From NCBI GenBank assembly GCA_947632175.1, contig CANROC010000004.1, positions 1-64,000 on the forward strand: 64,000 nucleotides of DNA. Direction: 5' to 3'. Source of the stretch: an uncultured Oscillospiraceae bacterium. GTDB taxonomy: Bacteria > Bacillota > Clostridia > Oscillospirales > Oscillospiraceae. The position numbers and the translations under genes were made by a program. The notes below the pieces were generated by a model. The model made no database searches, had not been told where the DNA came from, and worked only from the letters and a program-made list of their open reading frames with translations. Positions 54,702 to 63,168 of the stretch are shown here, one piece after another (position 1 is the stretch's first letter; every line of letters starts with the position of its first letter).

Positions 54702-57311
54702 ATGAAGACTCTGAAAAAGACCCTGTGCTTGGTCTTGGCGGTAGTCATGGTAGTCGGCGTGCTGATCTTACCTGCCAGCGCGGCGACTTACGAGGACGAC
54801 GCTGAGATCACCCACAAAGAGGCTGTTGAAGTGCTCACCGGCCTCAAAGTGCTGTCGGGCGACGCGGACGGATTCCGGCCCACGGACACGCTGAACCGTG
54901 CCGAGGCCGCCGCCGTCATCAGCCGCATGCTCCAGACCTGTGCTGTGGCTGACAAGTTCTCCAGCACGAACACCGGCTTCACCGACTGCGAGGCTTCCAA
55001 CGTCAGTTGGGCGAAGCGGTACATCGCTTACTGCGTGAACCAGGGCATCATCGCAGGAACCGAGAAGGGCTTTGAGCCCGCCAGGGACGTCACCGGCCAT
55101 GAGTTTGCCAAGATGCTCCTCTGCGCCGTCGGCTTTGACGCCGCCGAGAGCGGCTTCTACGGCGACCAGTGGGACGTCAACGTGGAGCTCATCGCCCGCA
55201 AGGTCGGCCTTGTGGACAATCTCGCCGCCGGCTTCGACTTCACGGCCCCTGTCTCCCGTGACGACGTGGCCCAGATGACCTTCGACGCCATGCAGTACCA
55301 CACCACCGGCACCGCAACCGGAAGATATAAGATTGTCAAGCTTTCTGGCGCTACGGTGACAGGCGACGGTCTGACTATTCTCAACAGCTTGAACGGTAAG
55401 GAGTTTGCGTCCCAGACTGAGGCTCTTCTGACGCTGAACGCTGCTCTTGAAAACGTGACCACGAAGCCTGTCCTGGGTACAGATTATAGACTGGACCCGG
55501 TGACCACTAATACCAATTCCATTTTGAATACTACCTACAACGGTTATAGTTCCGCGAGCAAGCCTGATGCTTTCCAGCGCCCTGCCAGGGTGTGGAGTGA
55601 TCCGTACAACATCAACAAGAAAGTCACAATCACGCAGGAACCCATCGCAAAGTTTACGGACACTGTTTCCAGCAAAACACTCTATATCACCCTTGGCCGC
55701 GACGACGAGGCTGACGTCGAACTTTATGTGGACGGTAACGTAGATAGTACCTCCATGCCGAAGATTGCGAGTAGTGGCGCTGATGCTGCAAAAACTGTCG
55801 GCAAACGCGGCGCTGAGGTGTATGTCTATGGCACCACCGACCCTGATACTTTCAAGGTCTGCGTGATCAATACCTATGTGGGTACAATCGCCACTCATGT
55901 TGCCGCCGAGAAGGACGCCAACGGCAACATTACCGTTAAGGAGAAAGTAACGGTTGATAAGCTTAGCACCGGTATTTCCGCCTTGGATTCTGATGGTTTT
56001 GAGACCACTGCGTTCACCGATGCAGACCAGGTGGCTCACACTACCGTCTACTTCACGGCTACCACCACTGATAACAGTACTTACAAGCTTCGGAGCGTTG
56101 TTGCTGCGCCTTCCTTCACTGGCACTATGACCAGCTATAACACCGGCACCAACAGCTATCTCATCGGCGGAACCACCTATGCCCTGAACAAAAATACGCC
56201 TGAGATCACCAGCGCGAGCGGCGTTCCGTCCACGTTCTACACCGACGGCCAGGGCCTCATCATCCGTGCTGTCGCCCTTGTGCCTCAGCAGAATCACGCC
56301 GTCCTTACCCACTTTGCCCTTGTGGCGCCTCAGACCAGCGGCGCTATCGGCGCTGAGGCCGCCAAGTACCTCCAGGCAGAGCTCGTTATGTTCGACGGCA
56401 GCGTGAAGATCGTCACCGTCGGCACGATTGAAGTCAACAGCACCAAATACGCCGCGACTGCGGTAACTGGCACGACCCTGCTTTCGGATGCTGCCACTAT
56501 TCAAACTGATGTTGAGCAGAAAGTCGTGACTTACACCTCTGACAGTGATGACGTCTACGCGATCACTGTTCCCACTCAGGACGTGACTAAGACAAGCGCG
56601 ACCATCAAGGCCACCAGCAAGTTCGATGATGAGCACATTGCCAACAGCCAGACCAAGTTCATCATTAGGACCGGCGCTACCCAGGCCCAGTATGCTTACA
56701 GTCTCGTCACAGGTTATGCCAACCTGCCGACGGGCTTGACTGCGGACTCCATCACAGTGACTGGCGTCCTGGACAGCGATATCGCTACCTTCGTCTACCT
56801 CAGCGGCACTGTGGACACGAGTTCTTCTGGGAACAATCGGGTCGTCTTCGTGACGGGAGCGCCCACACATTACCTTGCGGACGGCATTAATCCTTACTAT
56901 GAGTATCCTGTCATTGAGAACGGTGTCGCCGGGACCATTAAGGTCAAGGATGCTTCCACTGTTACGAATCGTGCTGACCTCAACAATGGCGATGCTGCCG
57001 ATAAGTTCTGGACTATCACCACAATTGACAGCGCTACCGGTTACGTGACGGGAATTACAAAGACTAATGACGGCGATACCGCCAAGTATGTTACTACGAT
57101 CACTGGCGCGGCTGCCAACGACGTCATCAAGCTTGAAGAGGGCCAGTACAAGGATTACAACGCTAACACAGTTGCGTATCTGGTCAGCAACGGCGCTGTT
57201 TCCAAGGTCGATATTACCACCCTGAGGGTCGGTAAGGTCGTCTATGTGACTTACGTCCAGGGCGCCACTGGTGACACGAACGTTATCGCCACCATCACCG
57301 CGATCGACTGA
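54702..57311 (+). CDS. SLH-domain S-layer-like surface protein
   Basis: An 869-residue secreted protein. The signal peptide is MKTLKKTLCLVLAVVMVVGV followed by LILPASAATY (cleavage near ASA-ATY). SLH repeats fill residues about 30-210: SGDADGFRPTDTLNRAEAAA, FTDCEASNVSWAKRYIAYCV, GIIAGTEKGFEPARDVTGHE and VSRDDVAQMTFDAMQY. The remaining ~650 residues are beta-rich, threonine-rich and acidic, as in S-layer proteins. It is probably a major cell-surface layer protein. AAGGAGG lies before the ATG at 54702. A 21 bp inverted repeat flanks the gene. Codon use is less GC-biased than neighbouring genes, as in highly expressed genes. Confidence 0.9.
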   Translation: MKTLKKTLCLVLAVVMVVGVLILPASAATYEDDAEITHKEAVEVLTGLKVLSGDADGFRPTDTLNRAEAAAVISRMLQTCAVADKFSSTNTGFTDCEASNVSWAKRYIAYCVNQGIIAGTEKGFEPARDVTGHEFAKMLLCAVGFDAAESGFYGDQWDVNVELIARKVGLVDNLAAGFDFTAPVSRDDVAQMTFDAMQYHTTGTATGRYKIVKLSGATVTGDGLTILNSLNGKEFASQTEALLTLNAALENVTTKPVLGTDYRLDPVTTNTNSILNTTYNGYSSASKPDAFQRPARVWSDPYNINKKVTITQEPIAKFTDTVSSKTLYITLGRDDEADVELYVDGNVDSTSMPKIASSGADAAKTVGKRGAEVYVYGTTDPDTFKVCVINTYVGTIATHVAAEKDANGNITVKEKVTVDKLSTGISALDSDGFETTAFTDADQVAHTTVYFTATTTDNSTYKLRSVVAAPSFTGTMTSYNTGTNSYLIGGTTYALNKNTPEITSASGVPSTFYTDGQGLIIRAVALVPQQNHAVLTHFALVAPQTSGAIGAEAAKYLQAELVMFDGSVKIVTVGTIEVNSTKYAATAVTGTTLLSDAATIQTDVEQKVVTYTSDSDDVYAITVPTQDVTKTSATIKATSKFDDEHIANSQTKFIIRTGATQAQYAYSLVTGYANLPTGLTADSITVTGVLDSDIATFVYLSGTVDTSSSGNNRVVFVTGAPTHYLADGINPYYEYPVIENGVAGTIKVKDASTVTNRADLNNGDAADKFWTITTIDSATGYVTGITKTNDGDTAKYVTTITGAAANDVIKLEEGQYKDYNANTVAYLVSNGAVSKVDITTLRVGKVVYVTYVQGATGDTNVIATITAID

Positions 57312-57350
57312 TCGAAGGAAGATCACAGTTGAATTACCCCTAGCATTTCC

Positions 57351-57382
57351 GCCCCGCGGCTTTGGCCGCGGGGCGGTTTTTT
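57351..57382 (+). terminator. Terminator of the SLH gene
   Basis: GCCCCGCGGC / GCCGCGGGGC with a 5-base TTTGG loop, followed by GGTTTTTT. Confidence 0.88.
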
Positions 57383-57432
57383 ACTTGGGGGTTCTTTTTT
57401 TCGATTTTCGGGAAGAAAGAGGCCAAAAAAAT

Positions 57433-57453
57433 TTTGTGTCTTACGTGTGTCTT
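57433..57453. repeat. Right copy of the 21 bp inverted repeat (gap 57312-57654)
   Basis: TTTGTGTCTTACGTGTGTCTT, inverse of 54559-54579 (all 21 bases identical). Around it 57383-57540 has only unassigned sequence; then comes the pur promoter and leader. Confidence 0.75.
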
Positions 57454-57559
57454 ACCGTTTTTCGGCCAGGGGGCGCGAGAAAACTGTTGAATCCGGGGGC
57501 GTTTGGCGGGGGGTTCGTTATTCAATGATACAAGCTTTTTCGCGGGGCGCGTTTTGTCC

Positions 57560-57588
57560 TTGACGGCGGGGAGTTCCTCCCCTATAAT
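57560..57588 (+). promoter_or_regulatory. Promoter of the purine operon
   Basis: TTGACG (57560-57565), 17 bases, TATAAT (57583-57588), 67 bases before purE. Confidence 0.75.
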
Positions 57589-57607
57589 ATGTGTAGACAA
57601 CCTGTGC

Positions 57608-57643
57608 CCGACCGCGAAGACGATAGGTCGGAATTTTTATTTT
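57608..57643 (+). promoter_or_regulatory. Leader hairpin of the purine operon, possible attenuator
   Basis: CCGACC (57608-57613) pairs with GGTCGG (57626-57631), followed by AATTTTTATTTT. The stem and T-rich tail are terminator-like and end 12 bases before purE, overlapping the ribosome-site region. No purine, ZTP or PRPP riboswitch core is recognised in the short leader. Confidence 0.4.
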
Positions 57644-57654
57644 AAGGAGACGCT

Positions 57655-58149
57655 ATGAAAAAAGTGGGAATCCTGATGGGCAGCGCCAGCGACCTGCCGG
57701 TGGTGGAGAAGGCCTTCGCGGTGCTGCGGGAATACGGCGTGCCCTTTGAGGCGCATGTCTACTCGGCCCACCGCACGCCGGAGGAGGCGCGGGACTTCGC
57801 GCGCAGCGCCCGCAAAAACGGCTTCGGGGCGCTCATCTGCGCCGCCGGCATGGCCGCGCACCTGGCGGGGGCGGTGGCGGCCAACACGACGCTTCCGGTC
57901 ATCGGCATCCCCTGCAAGGGGCCGGTGCTGGAGGGGATGGACGCGCTTTTGGCGACGGTGCAGATGCCCTCCGGCATCCCCGTGGCCACCGTGGCCGTCA
58001 ACGGCGCGCAGAACGCGGCGCTGCTGGCGGTGGAGATCCTGGCGGTGGAGGACGGACAGCTGGCGGACAAGCTGGACGCGGCGCGCAAGGCCGGGGCGGA
58101 GAAGGTCCTCCAGGCCGACGCGGAGCTTGCGGAAAAGCTGGGTCAGTGA
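57655..58149 (+). CDS. purE: N5-carboxyaminoimidazole ribonucleotide mutase
   Basis: A 164-residue class I PurE that rearranges N5-CAIR to CAIR in purine synthesis. Motifs: [22 protein letters not shown] and [18 protein letters not shown]. The partner purK is not adjacent. Ribosome site AAGGAG. First gene of a seven-gene pur operon. Confidence 0.96.
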   Translation: MKKVGILMGSASDLPVVEKAFAVLREYGVPFEAHVYSAHRTPEEARDFARSARKNGFGALICAAGMAAHLAGAVAANTTLPVIGIPCKGPVLEGMDALLATVQMPSGIPVATVAVNGAQNAALLAVEILAVEDGQLADKLDAARKAGAEKVLQADAELAEKLGQ

Positions 58150-58174
58150 AACATTTTTTTGAAAAGGAGAGCAT

Positions 58175-59599
58175 ATGGGCGGTTTTTTTGGCGTGACAAG
58201 CAAACGGAACGCGGTGTGGGATGTGTTCTTCGGGACGGACTACCATTCCCACCTCGGCACGCGCCGGGGCGGCATGGCGGCCTGGAACCCGGAGGACGGA
58301 CTCCAGCGGGAGATCCACAACATCGAGAACACGCCCTTCCGGACGAAGTTTGAGCAGGACGCGGCGGACCTTGTGGGCAACAGCGCCATCGGGTGCATCT
58401 CCGACACCGACCCCCAGCCGCTGCTGATCCGGTCGCACCTGGGGACGTATGCCGTGAGCATGGTGGGCATCATCCGCAACCAGGAGGACCTGGCAAACCG
58501 GTTCCTGGACGCCACCTACGGGCACTTCGAGGCCATGGGCGGCGGGAAGGTGAACCAGTGTGAGCTGGTGGCGGCGCTCATCAACCAGCAGAGGACCTTT
58601 GAGGACGGCATCCGCTTCGCCCAGGAGAAGATCGAGGGGACGGTGTCGCTTCTCCTGCTCACGGACAAGGGCGAGATGATCGCCGCGCGGGATAAGGAGG
58701 GGCGTCTGCCCATCATCGTCGGCCAAAACGACGAGGGGTATTGCGTGAGCTTCGAGTCCTTCGCCTTTGAAAAGCTGGGCTACCGGCATGTCCGGGACCT
58801 GGGGCCGGCGGAGATCGTCCGGATCACCGCCGACGGCGTGGAGACCATCGGCGCGCCGGGGGAGCGGATGAAGATATGCACCTTCCTGTGGACCTACTAC
58901 GGCTACCCCAACAGCCGGTACGAGGGGTCCAACGTGGAGGTCAGCCGCGCCAAAAACGGGCGGCTCATGGCCAAGTACGACCGGGAGCACAACGGCATCC
59001 CGGAGGTGGATTTTGTCTGCGGCGTGCCGGATTCCGGCGTGGGGCACGCTATCGGGTACTCCAATGAGAGCGGCATCGACTACGCGCGGCCGTTCATCAA
59101 ATATACGCCCACCTGGCCCAGGTCCTTTATGCCCTACCGGCAGGAGATCCGCAATCAGGTGGCGAAAATGAAGCTCATCCCCGTCCACGAGCTCATCGAG
59201 GGGAAGAAGCTCCTCTTTGTGGACGATTCCATCGTCCGGGGCACGCAGCTTGCCGGGACCGTGGACTTCCTGCGCAACAACGGGGCCCGTGAGCTGCACA
59301 TGCGGTCGGCCTGCCCGCCCATCATGTACGGGTGCAAGTACCTCAACTTCTCCCGCTCCACCAGTGAAATGGAGCTCATCGCCCGCCGGACCATGAAGGC
59401 GTTGGAGGGGGACGAGGGGTTCCGGCACGCCGGCGAGTACGTGGACGGCACCACGGCGCGGGGTAAGGCCATGCGGGAGCACATCTGCAAGACGCTGAAG
59501 TTCGATTCGCTGGAGTACCAGACGCTGGACGGGACGCTGAGCGCTATCGGGATCGACAAATGCAAGCTTTGCACCTACTGCTGGAACGGGGAGGAATGA
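58175..59599 (+). CDS. purF: PurF-like amidophosphoribosyltransferase without the glutaminase cysteine
   Basis: A 474-residue protein of the PurF family, catalysing the first step of purine synthesis. It starts MGGFFGVTSKRNAVWDVFFG, whereas the Ntn glutaminase needs Cys directly after the initiator Met (MCGIxG). Cys is replaced by Gly, so it cannot use glutamine by the normal mechanism. The rest of the fold is kept (YHSHLGTRRGGMA), and the PRPP motif FVDDSIVRGTQLAG is intact. C-terminal cysteines (KCKLCTYCWNGEE) may bind an Fe-S cluster as in B. subtilis PurF. It may use ammonia or a partner, or be a regulatory paralogue. Confidence 0.85.
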   Translation: MGGFFGVTSKRNAVWDVFFGTDYHSHLGTRRGGMAAWNPEDGLQREIHNIENTPFRTKFEQDAADLVGNSAIGCISDTDPQPLLIRSHLGTYAVSMVGIIRNQEDLANRFLDATYGHFEAMGGGKVNQCELVAALINQQRTFEDGIRFAQEKIEGTVSLLLLTDKGEMIAARDKEGRLPIIVGQNDEGYCVSFESFAFEKLGYRHVRDLGPAEIVRITADGVETIGAPGERMKICTFLWTYYGYPNSRYEGSNVEVSRAKNGRLMAKYDREHNGIPEVDFVCGVPDSGVGHAIGYSNESGIDYARPFIKYTPTWPRSFMPYRQEIRNQVAKMKLIPVHELIEGKKLLFVDDSIVRGTQLAGTVDFLRNNGARELHMRSACPPIMYGCKYLNFSRSTSEMELIARRTMKALEGDEGFRHAGEYVDGTTARGKAMREHICKTLKFDSLEYQTLDGTLSAIGIDKCKLCTYCWNGEE

Positions 59600-59602
59600 G
59601 CG

Positions 59603-60643
59603 ATGAACGACTCCAAGTCCGATTTTTACGCCTCCGCGGGGGTGGACATCACGGCGGGGTATAAGGCCGTGGAGCTCATGAAAAAGCACGTCCGGCGCAC
59701 GGTGATCCCCGGCGCGGACGACGACATCGGCGGGTTCGGCGGGACGTTCGTTCCGAATCTCGCCGGGATGCGCGAGCCCGTCCTTGTCTCCGGCACCGAC
59801 GGCGTGGGGACGAAGATCAAGCTGGCCTTTGAGCTGGACAAGCACGACACCGTGGGCATCGACTGTGTGGCCATGTGCGTCAACGACATCATCTGCTGCG
59901 GGGCGAAGCCCCTCTTTTTCCTCGACTACATCGCCTGCGGGCGGAATATCCCGGAGAAGATCGCCGCCATCGTGGGCGGCGTGGCCGAGGGGTGCGTGCG
60001 CTCCGGCTGCGCCCTCATCGGCGGCGAGACCGCCGAGCATCCGGGCCTTATGCCCGAGGAGGAGTACGACCTGGCGGGGTTTGCCGTGGGCATCGTGGAC
60101 CGGGAAAAGGTGCTGAGGCCCGATTCCGTCCGGGAGGGGGACGCGATCGTCGCGCTCAAATCCAGCGGCGTCCACTCCAACGGGTTTTCGCTGGTGCGGA
60201 AGATTTTGGCCGACTCCGGGACGAAGCTCACCGACACCTTTGAGGAGCTGGGGGGCAGGGCCATCGGAGAGGTCCTGCTGACCCCCACAAGGCTCTACGT
60301 CAAGCCGGTTCTGGCGCTTCTGGAGGCCGTGCGCGTCAAGTCCGTGGCTCACATCACCGGCGGCGGGTTTTATGAGAACATCCCGCGGGCGCTTCCGGAG
60401 GGACTGGGGGCGAAAATACAGAAATCGAGCCTGGACATCCTCCCTATCTTTGGGCTTTTGGCGCGTCTGGGGAATGTGCCGGAGCGGGAGATGTTCAACG
60501 TCTACAACATGGGCGTGGGCATGACCGTCATCGTCGCCCCCGAGGACGCGGCGAAGGCCGTGGAGGTCCTGCGGGCCGGCGGCGAGGACGCCTACGTCTG
60601 CGGCGAGGTCGTCCGGTCGGACACGAGGATGGAGCTATGCTGA
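59603..60643 (+). CDS. purM: Phosphoribosylformylglycinamidine cyclo-ligase
   Basis: A 346-residue AIR synthetase (FGAM + ATP to AIR). Motifs: PVLVSGTDGVGTKIKLAFEL, MCVNDIICCGAKPLFFLDYI, GGETAEHPGLM and the MGVGMTVIV C-terminal strand. Short gap after purF and 7-base overlap with purN. Confidence 0.96.
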   Translation: MNDSKSDFYASAGVDITAGYKAVELMKKHVRRTVIPGADDDIGGFGGTFVPNLAGMREPVLVSGTDGVGTKIKLAFELDKHDTVGIDCVAMCVNDIICCGAKPLFFLDYIACGRNIPEKIAAIVGGVAEGCVRSGCALIGGETAEHPGLMPEEEYDLAGFAVGIVDREKVLRPDSVREGDAIVALKSSGVHSNGFSLVRKILADSGTKLTDTFEELGGRAIGEVLLTPTRLYVKPVLALLEAVRVKSVAHITGGGFYENIPRALPEGLGAKIQKSSLDILPIFGLLARLGNVPEREMFNVYNMGVGMTVIVAPEDAAKAVEVLRAGGEDAYVCGEVVRSDTRMELC

Positions 60644-61266
60644 AAAAAGCGAGGATCGCCGTGCTGGTCTCCGGCGGCGGCACGAATTTGCAGGCCCTCC
60701 TGGACGCGGAGAAGAGCGGGGTTTTGACCAGCGGCGAGATCGTCCTGGTCGTCTCCAACGTCAAAAGCGCCTACGCCCTGGAGCGGGCGAAAAACGCCGG
60801 CGTCGAGGCGCTGTTTCTCTCCAAAAAGGCCCTGGGCGGGACGCAGGAGGCGTTCGACCGGGAGCTTGCCCGCGTGCTGGACGGGCACCGCATCGACCTC
60901 ATCATCCTGGCGGGGTACCTCAACATCCTCACGGAAGCCTTCACCGCCCGGTACCCCGGCCGGATCATCAACGTCCATCCGGCCCTCATTCCCAGCTTCT
61001 GCGGCAAGGGGATGTACGGCCTCCACGTCCACGAGGCGGCGCTTGCCTACGGCGTGAAGGTCACCGGGGCCACGGTCCACTATGTGAACGAGGTGTGCGA
61101 CGGCGGGCGGATCATCGCTCAGAAGGCCGTGGAGGTCCGCGGCGGCGACACGCCGGAGGTTTTGCAGAGGAGAGTCATGGAGGAGGCCGAGTGGGTCATT
61201 TTGCCCCGGGCCGCCGAAAAGGTCTCAAAAGAGCTTATGGAGGGGATAAATGATGTACGAGCTTGA
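60637..61266 (+). CDS. purN: Phosphoribosylglycinamide formyltransferase
   Basis: A 209-residue GAR transformylase using formyl-tetrahydrofolate. Motifs: VLVSGGGTNLQALLDA, IILAGYLNIL, INVHPALIPSF with GKGMYG, and VHYVNEVCDGGRII (catalytic Asp). The start overlaps the purM stop (ATGCTGA); it overlaps the next gene by 17 bases. Confidence 0.96.
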   Translation: MLKKARIAVLVSGGGTNLQALLDAEKSGVLTSGEIVLVVSNVKSAYALERAKNAGVEALFLSKKALGGTQEAFDRELARVLDGHRIDLIILAGYLNILTEAFTARYPGRIINVHPALIPSFCGKGMYGLHVHEAALAYGVKVTGATVHYVNEVCDGGRIIAQKAVEVRGGDTPEVLQRRVMEEAEWVILPRAAEKVSKELMEGINDVRA

Positions 61267-61954
61267 AAAGCTTCTCACGGAGAATACCTACCCCGGCAGG
61301 GGCATCGTCCTGGGCAGGTCGAAAGACGACAAGAAGGCGGTGGTGGCCTACTTCATCATGGGCCGGAGCGCCAACAGCCGCAACCGGGTCTTCGAAAAGA
61401 CCGAGGACGGCATCCGCACGAGGGCCTTTGACGAATCTAAGATGGAGGACCCCAGCCTCATCATCTACCATCCGGTGCGGGCGCTGAACGGGACTACCAT
61501 CGTCACCAACGGCGACCAGACGGACACCATCCGGGACGCCATGGCGGAGGGGCACTGCTACCGCCACGCCCTGCACAAGCGGACCTTCGAGCCCGACGGG
61601 CCCAACTGGACGCCCCGCATCTCCGGCGTGGTGACGCCGGAGGGAAAGTACGCCCTGTCCATCCTAAAGAGCATGGACGGGGACCCCGCCTGCTGCTGCC
61701 GGTACTTTTACGAGTACGACCGGCCCATCCCCGGCACGGGCCACTTCATCCACACCTACAAGCGCGACGGGGACCCCATCCCCAGCTTTGAGGGGGAGCC
61801 GGAGCGCGTGGGTATCGAGGCGGAGAGCGCCGGAGAGTTCGCGGAGCTTCTCTGGAAGAGTCTCAACGGGGACAACAAGGTATCCCTCTATGTGAGCTTT
61901 ATCGACCTGGCCACCGGCGAGGCCGACAGCGTCATCATCAATAAAAACGTGTGA
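61250..61954 (+). CDS. purO: IMP cyclohydrolase, PurO-like
   Basis: A 234-residue stand-alone IMP cyclohydrolase: NTYPGRGIVLGRSKDDKKAV, YFIMGRSANSRNRVF, HPVRALNGTTIVTNGDQTDT and the acidic C-terminal half match the archaeal-type PurO family rather than the MGS-fold domain of bacterial PurH. It closes the purine ring (FAICAR to IMP). The next gene encodes only the transformylase half, so the two steps are split between proteins. Overlap with purN; ATG at 61250. Confidence 0.85.
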   Translation: MMYELEKLLTENTYPGRGIVLGRSKDDKKAVVAYFIMGRSANSRNRVFEKTEDGIRTRAFDESKMEDPSLIIYHPVRALNGTTIVTNGDQTDTIRDAMAEGHCYRHALHKRTFEPDGPNWTPRISGVVTPEGKYALSILKSMDGDPACCCRYFYEYDRPIPGTGHFIHTYKRDGDPIPSFEGEPERVGIEAESAGEFAELLWKSLNGDNKVSLYVSFIDLATGEADSVIINKNV

Positions 61955-61962
61955 GGTGCAAC

Positions 61963-63147
61963 ATGACGGAATTTGAACTGAAATACGGCTGCAACCCCAA
62001 CCAGAAGCCCGCGAAGATCTTCATGCGCTCGGGCGCCGCTCTGCCCCTGGAGGTCCTGAACGGACGGCCGGGGTACATCAATTTCCTGGACGCCCTCAAC
62101 TCCTGGCAGCTGGTGCGGGAGCTTCAGCGTGAGCTGGGCTTTCCGGCGGCGGCCAGCTTCAAACACGTCTCCCCCGCCGGGGCGGCGGTGGGCAATCCGC
62201 TGTCCGAGGAGCTGAAAAGGGCCTGCTTCGTCCACGACATCAAGGGTCTCGATGATTCCCCTCTTGCCTGCGCCTACGCCCGCGCCCGGGGCACCGACCG
62301 GATGAGCAGCTTTGGCGACTGGATCGCCCTCTCCGACGTGTGCGACGCCACCACCGCCAAGATCATCAAGCGGGAGGTCAGCGACGGCGTCATCGCCCCA
62401 GGCTACACCCCCGAGGCGCTGGAGCTTCTCCGCCAGAAGAAGGGCGGCGGCTACAACGTGGTGAAAATCGACGCCGGGTACGTGCCGGAGCATGAGGAAA
62501 CAAAGGACGTCTTCGGCGTCACGTTCTCCCAGGGGCGCAACGACTTCAAGATCGACCGTGAGCTTCTGAAAAACATGGTGACGGAGAATCAGGACATCCC
62601 GGAGTTTGCGAAAAGGGACCTCATCATCTCCCTCATCACCCTCAAATATACCCAGTCCAATTCCGTCTGCTTCGCCGCCGACGGACAGGCCATCGGCGTG
62701 GGCGCGGGCCAGCAGAGCCGCATCCACTGCACCCGCCTCGCGGGCGGGAAGGCCGACACCTGGCACCTTCGCCAGTCCCAGCGGGTCCTGGAGCTGCCCT
62801 TTATAAAGGGCCTGGGCCGCGCCGACCGGGACAACGTCATTGACGGCTTCATCAACCACAACGAGGAGGACGTCACCGCCGACGGCGTCTGGCAGCGGTA
62901 TTTCACCGAACAGCCCCGGTATTTCAGCGCGGAGGAGCAACGGGCGTATCTCGACACCATTACCGACGTCTCCCTGGGCTCCGACGCCTTCTTCCCCTTC
63001 GGCGACAACATGGAGCGGGCCCACAAGAGCGGCGTCAAATATGTGGCCGAACCCGGCGGGTCCGTGAGAGATGACAATGTCATCGAGGTCGCCAACAAGT
63101 ACGGTATGGCCATGGCCTTCACCGGCATGCGGCTGTTCCACCATTAA
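61963..63147 (+). CDS. purH: AICAR transformylase (PurH without the cyclohydrolase domain)
   Basis: A 394-residue AICARFT-only protein. The usual ~200-residue MGS/IMP cyclohydrolase domain is missing: it starts TEFELKYGCNPNQKPAKIFM. The active-site motif is FKHVSPAGAAVG, in the form also found in eukaryotic ATIC, and the C terminus has SDAFFPFGDNMERAH ... GSVRDDNVIEVANKYGMAM ... TGMRLFHH. It works with the preceding PurO. The ATG at 61963 is preceded by GAGGTG; a GTG at 61951 overlapping the purO stop is less likely. Confidence 0.94.
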   Translation: MTEFELKYGCNPNQKPAKIFMRSGAALPLEVLNGRPGYINFLDALNSWQLVRELQRELGFPAAASFKHVSPAGAAVGNPLSEELKRACFVHDIKGLDDSPLACAYARARGTDRMSSFGDWIALSDVCDATTAKIIKREVSDGVIAPGYTPEALELLRQKKGGGYNVVKIDAGYVPEHEETKDVFGVTFSQGRNDFKIDRELLKNMVTENQDIPEFAKRDLIISLITLKYTQSNSVCFAADGQAIGVGAGQQSRIHCTRLAGGKADTWHLRQSQRVLELPFIKGLGRADRDNVIDGFINHNEEDVTADGVWQRYFTEQPRYFSAEEQRAYLDTITDVSLGSDAFFPFGDNMERAHKSGVKYVAEPGGSVRDDNVIEVANKYGMAMAFTGMRLFHH

Positions 63148-63168
63148 GAGGAAGGGGAGGCGCGTTCC

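Noticed and set aside
57589..57654. Purine or ZTP riboswitch before purE
   Set aside because: The leader is about 60 bases and shows none of the conserved core sequences; only a simple hairpin is visible.
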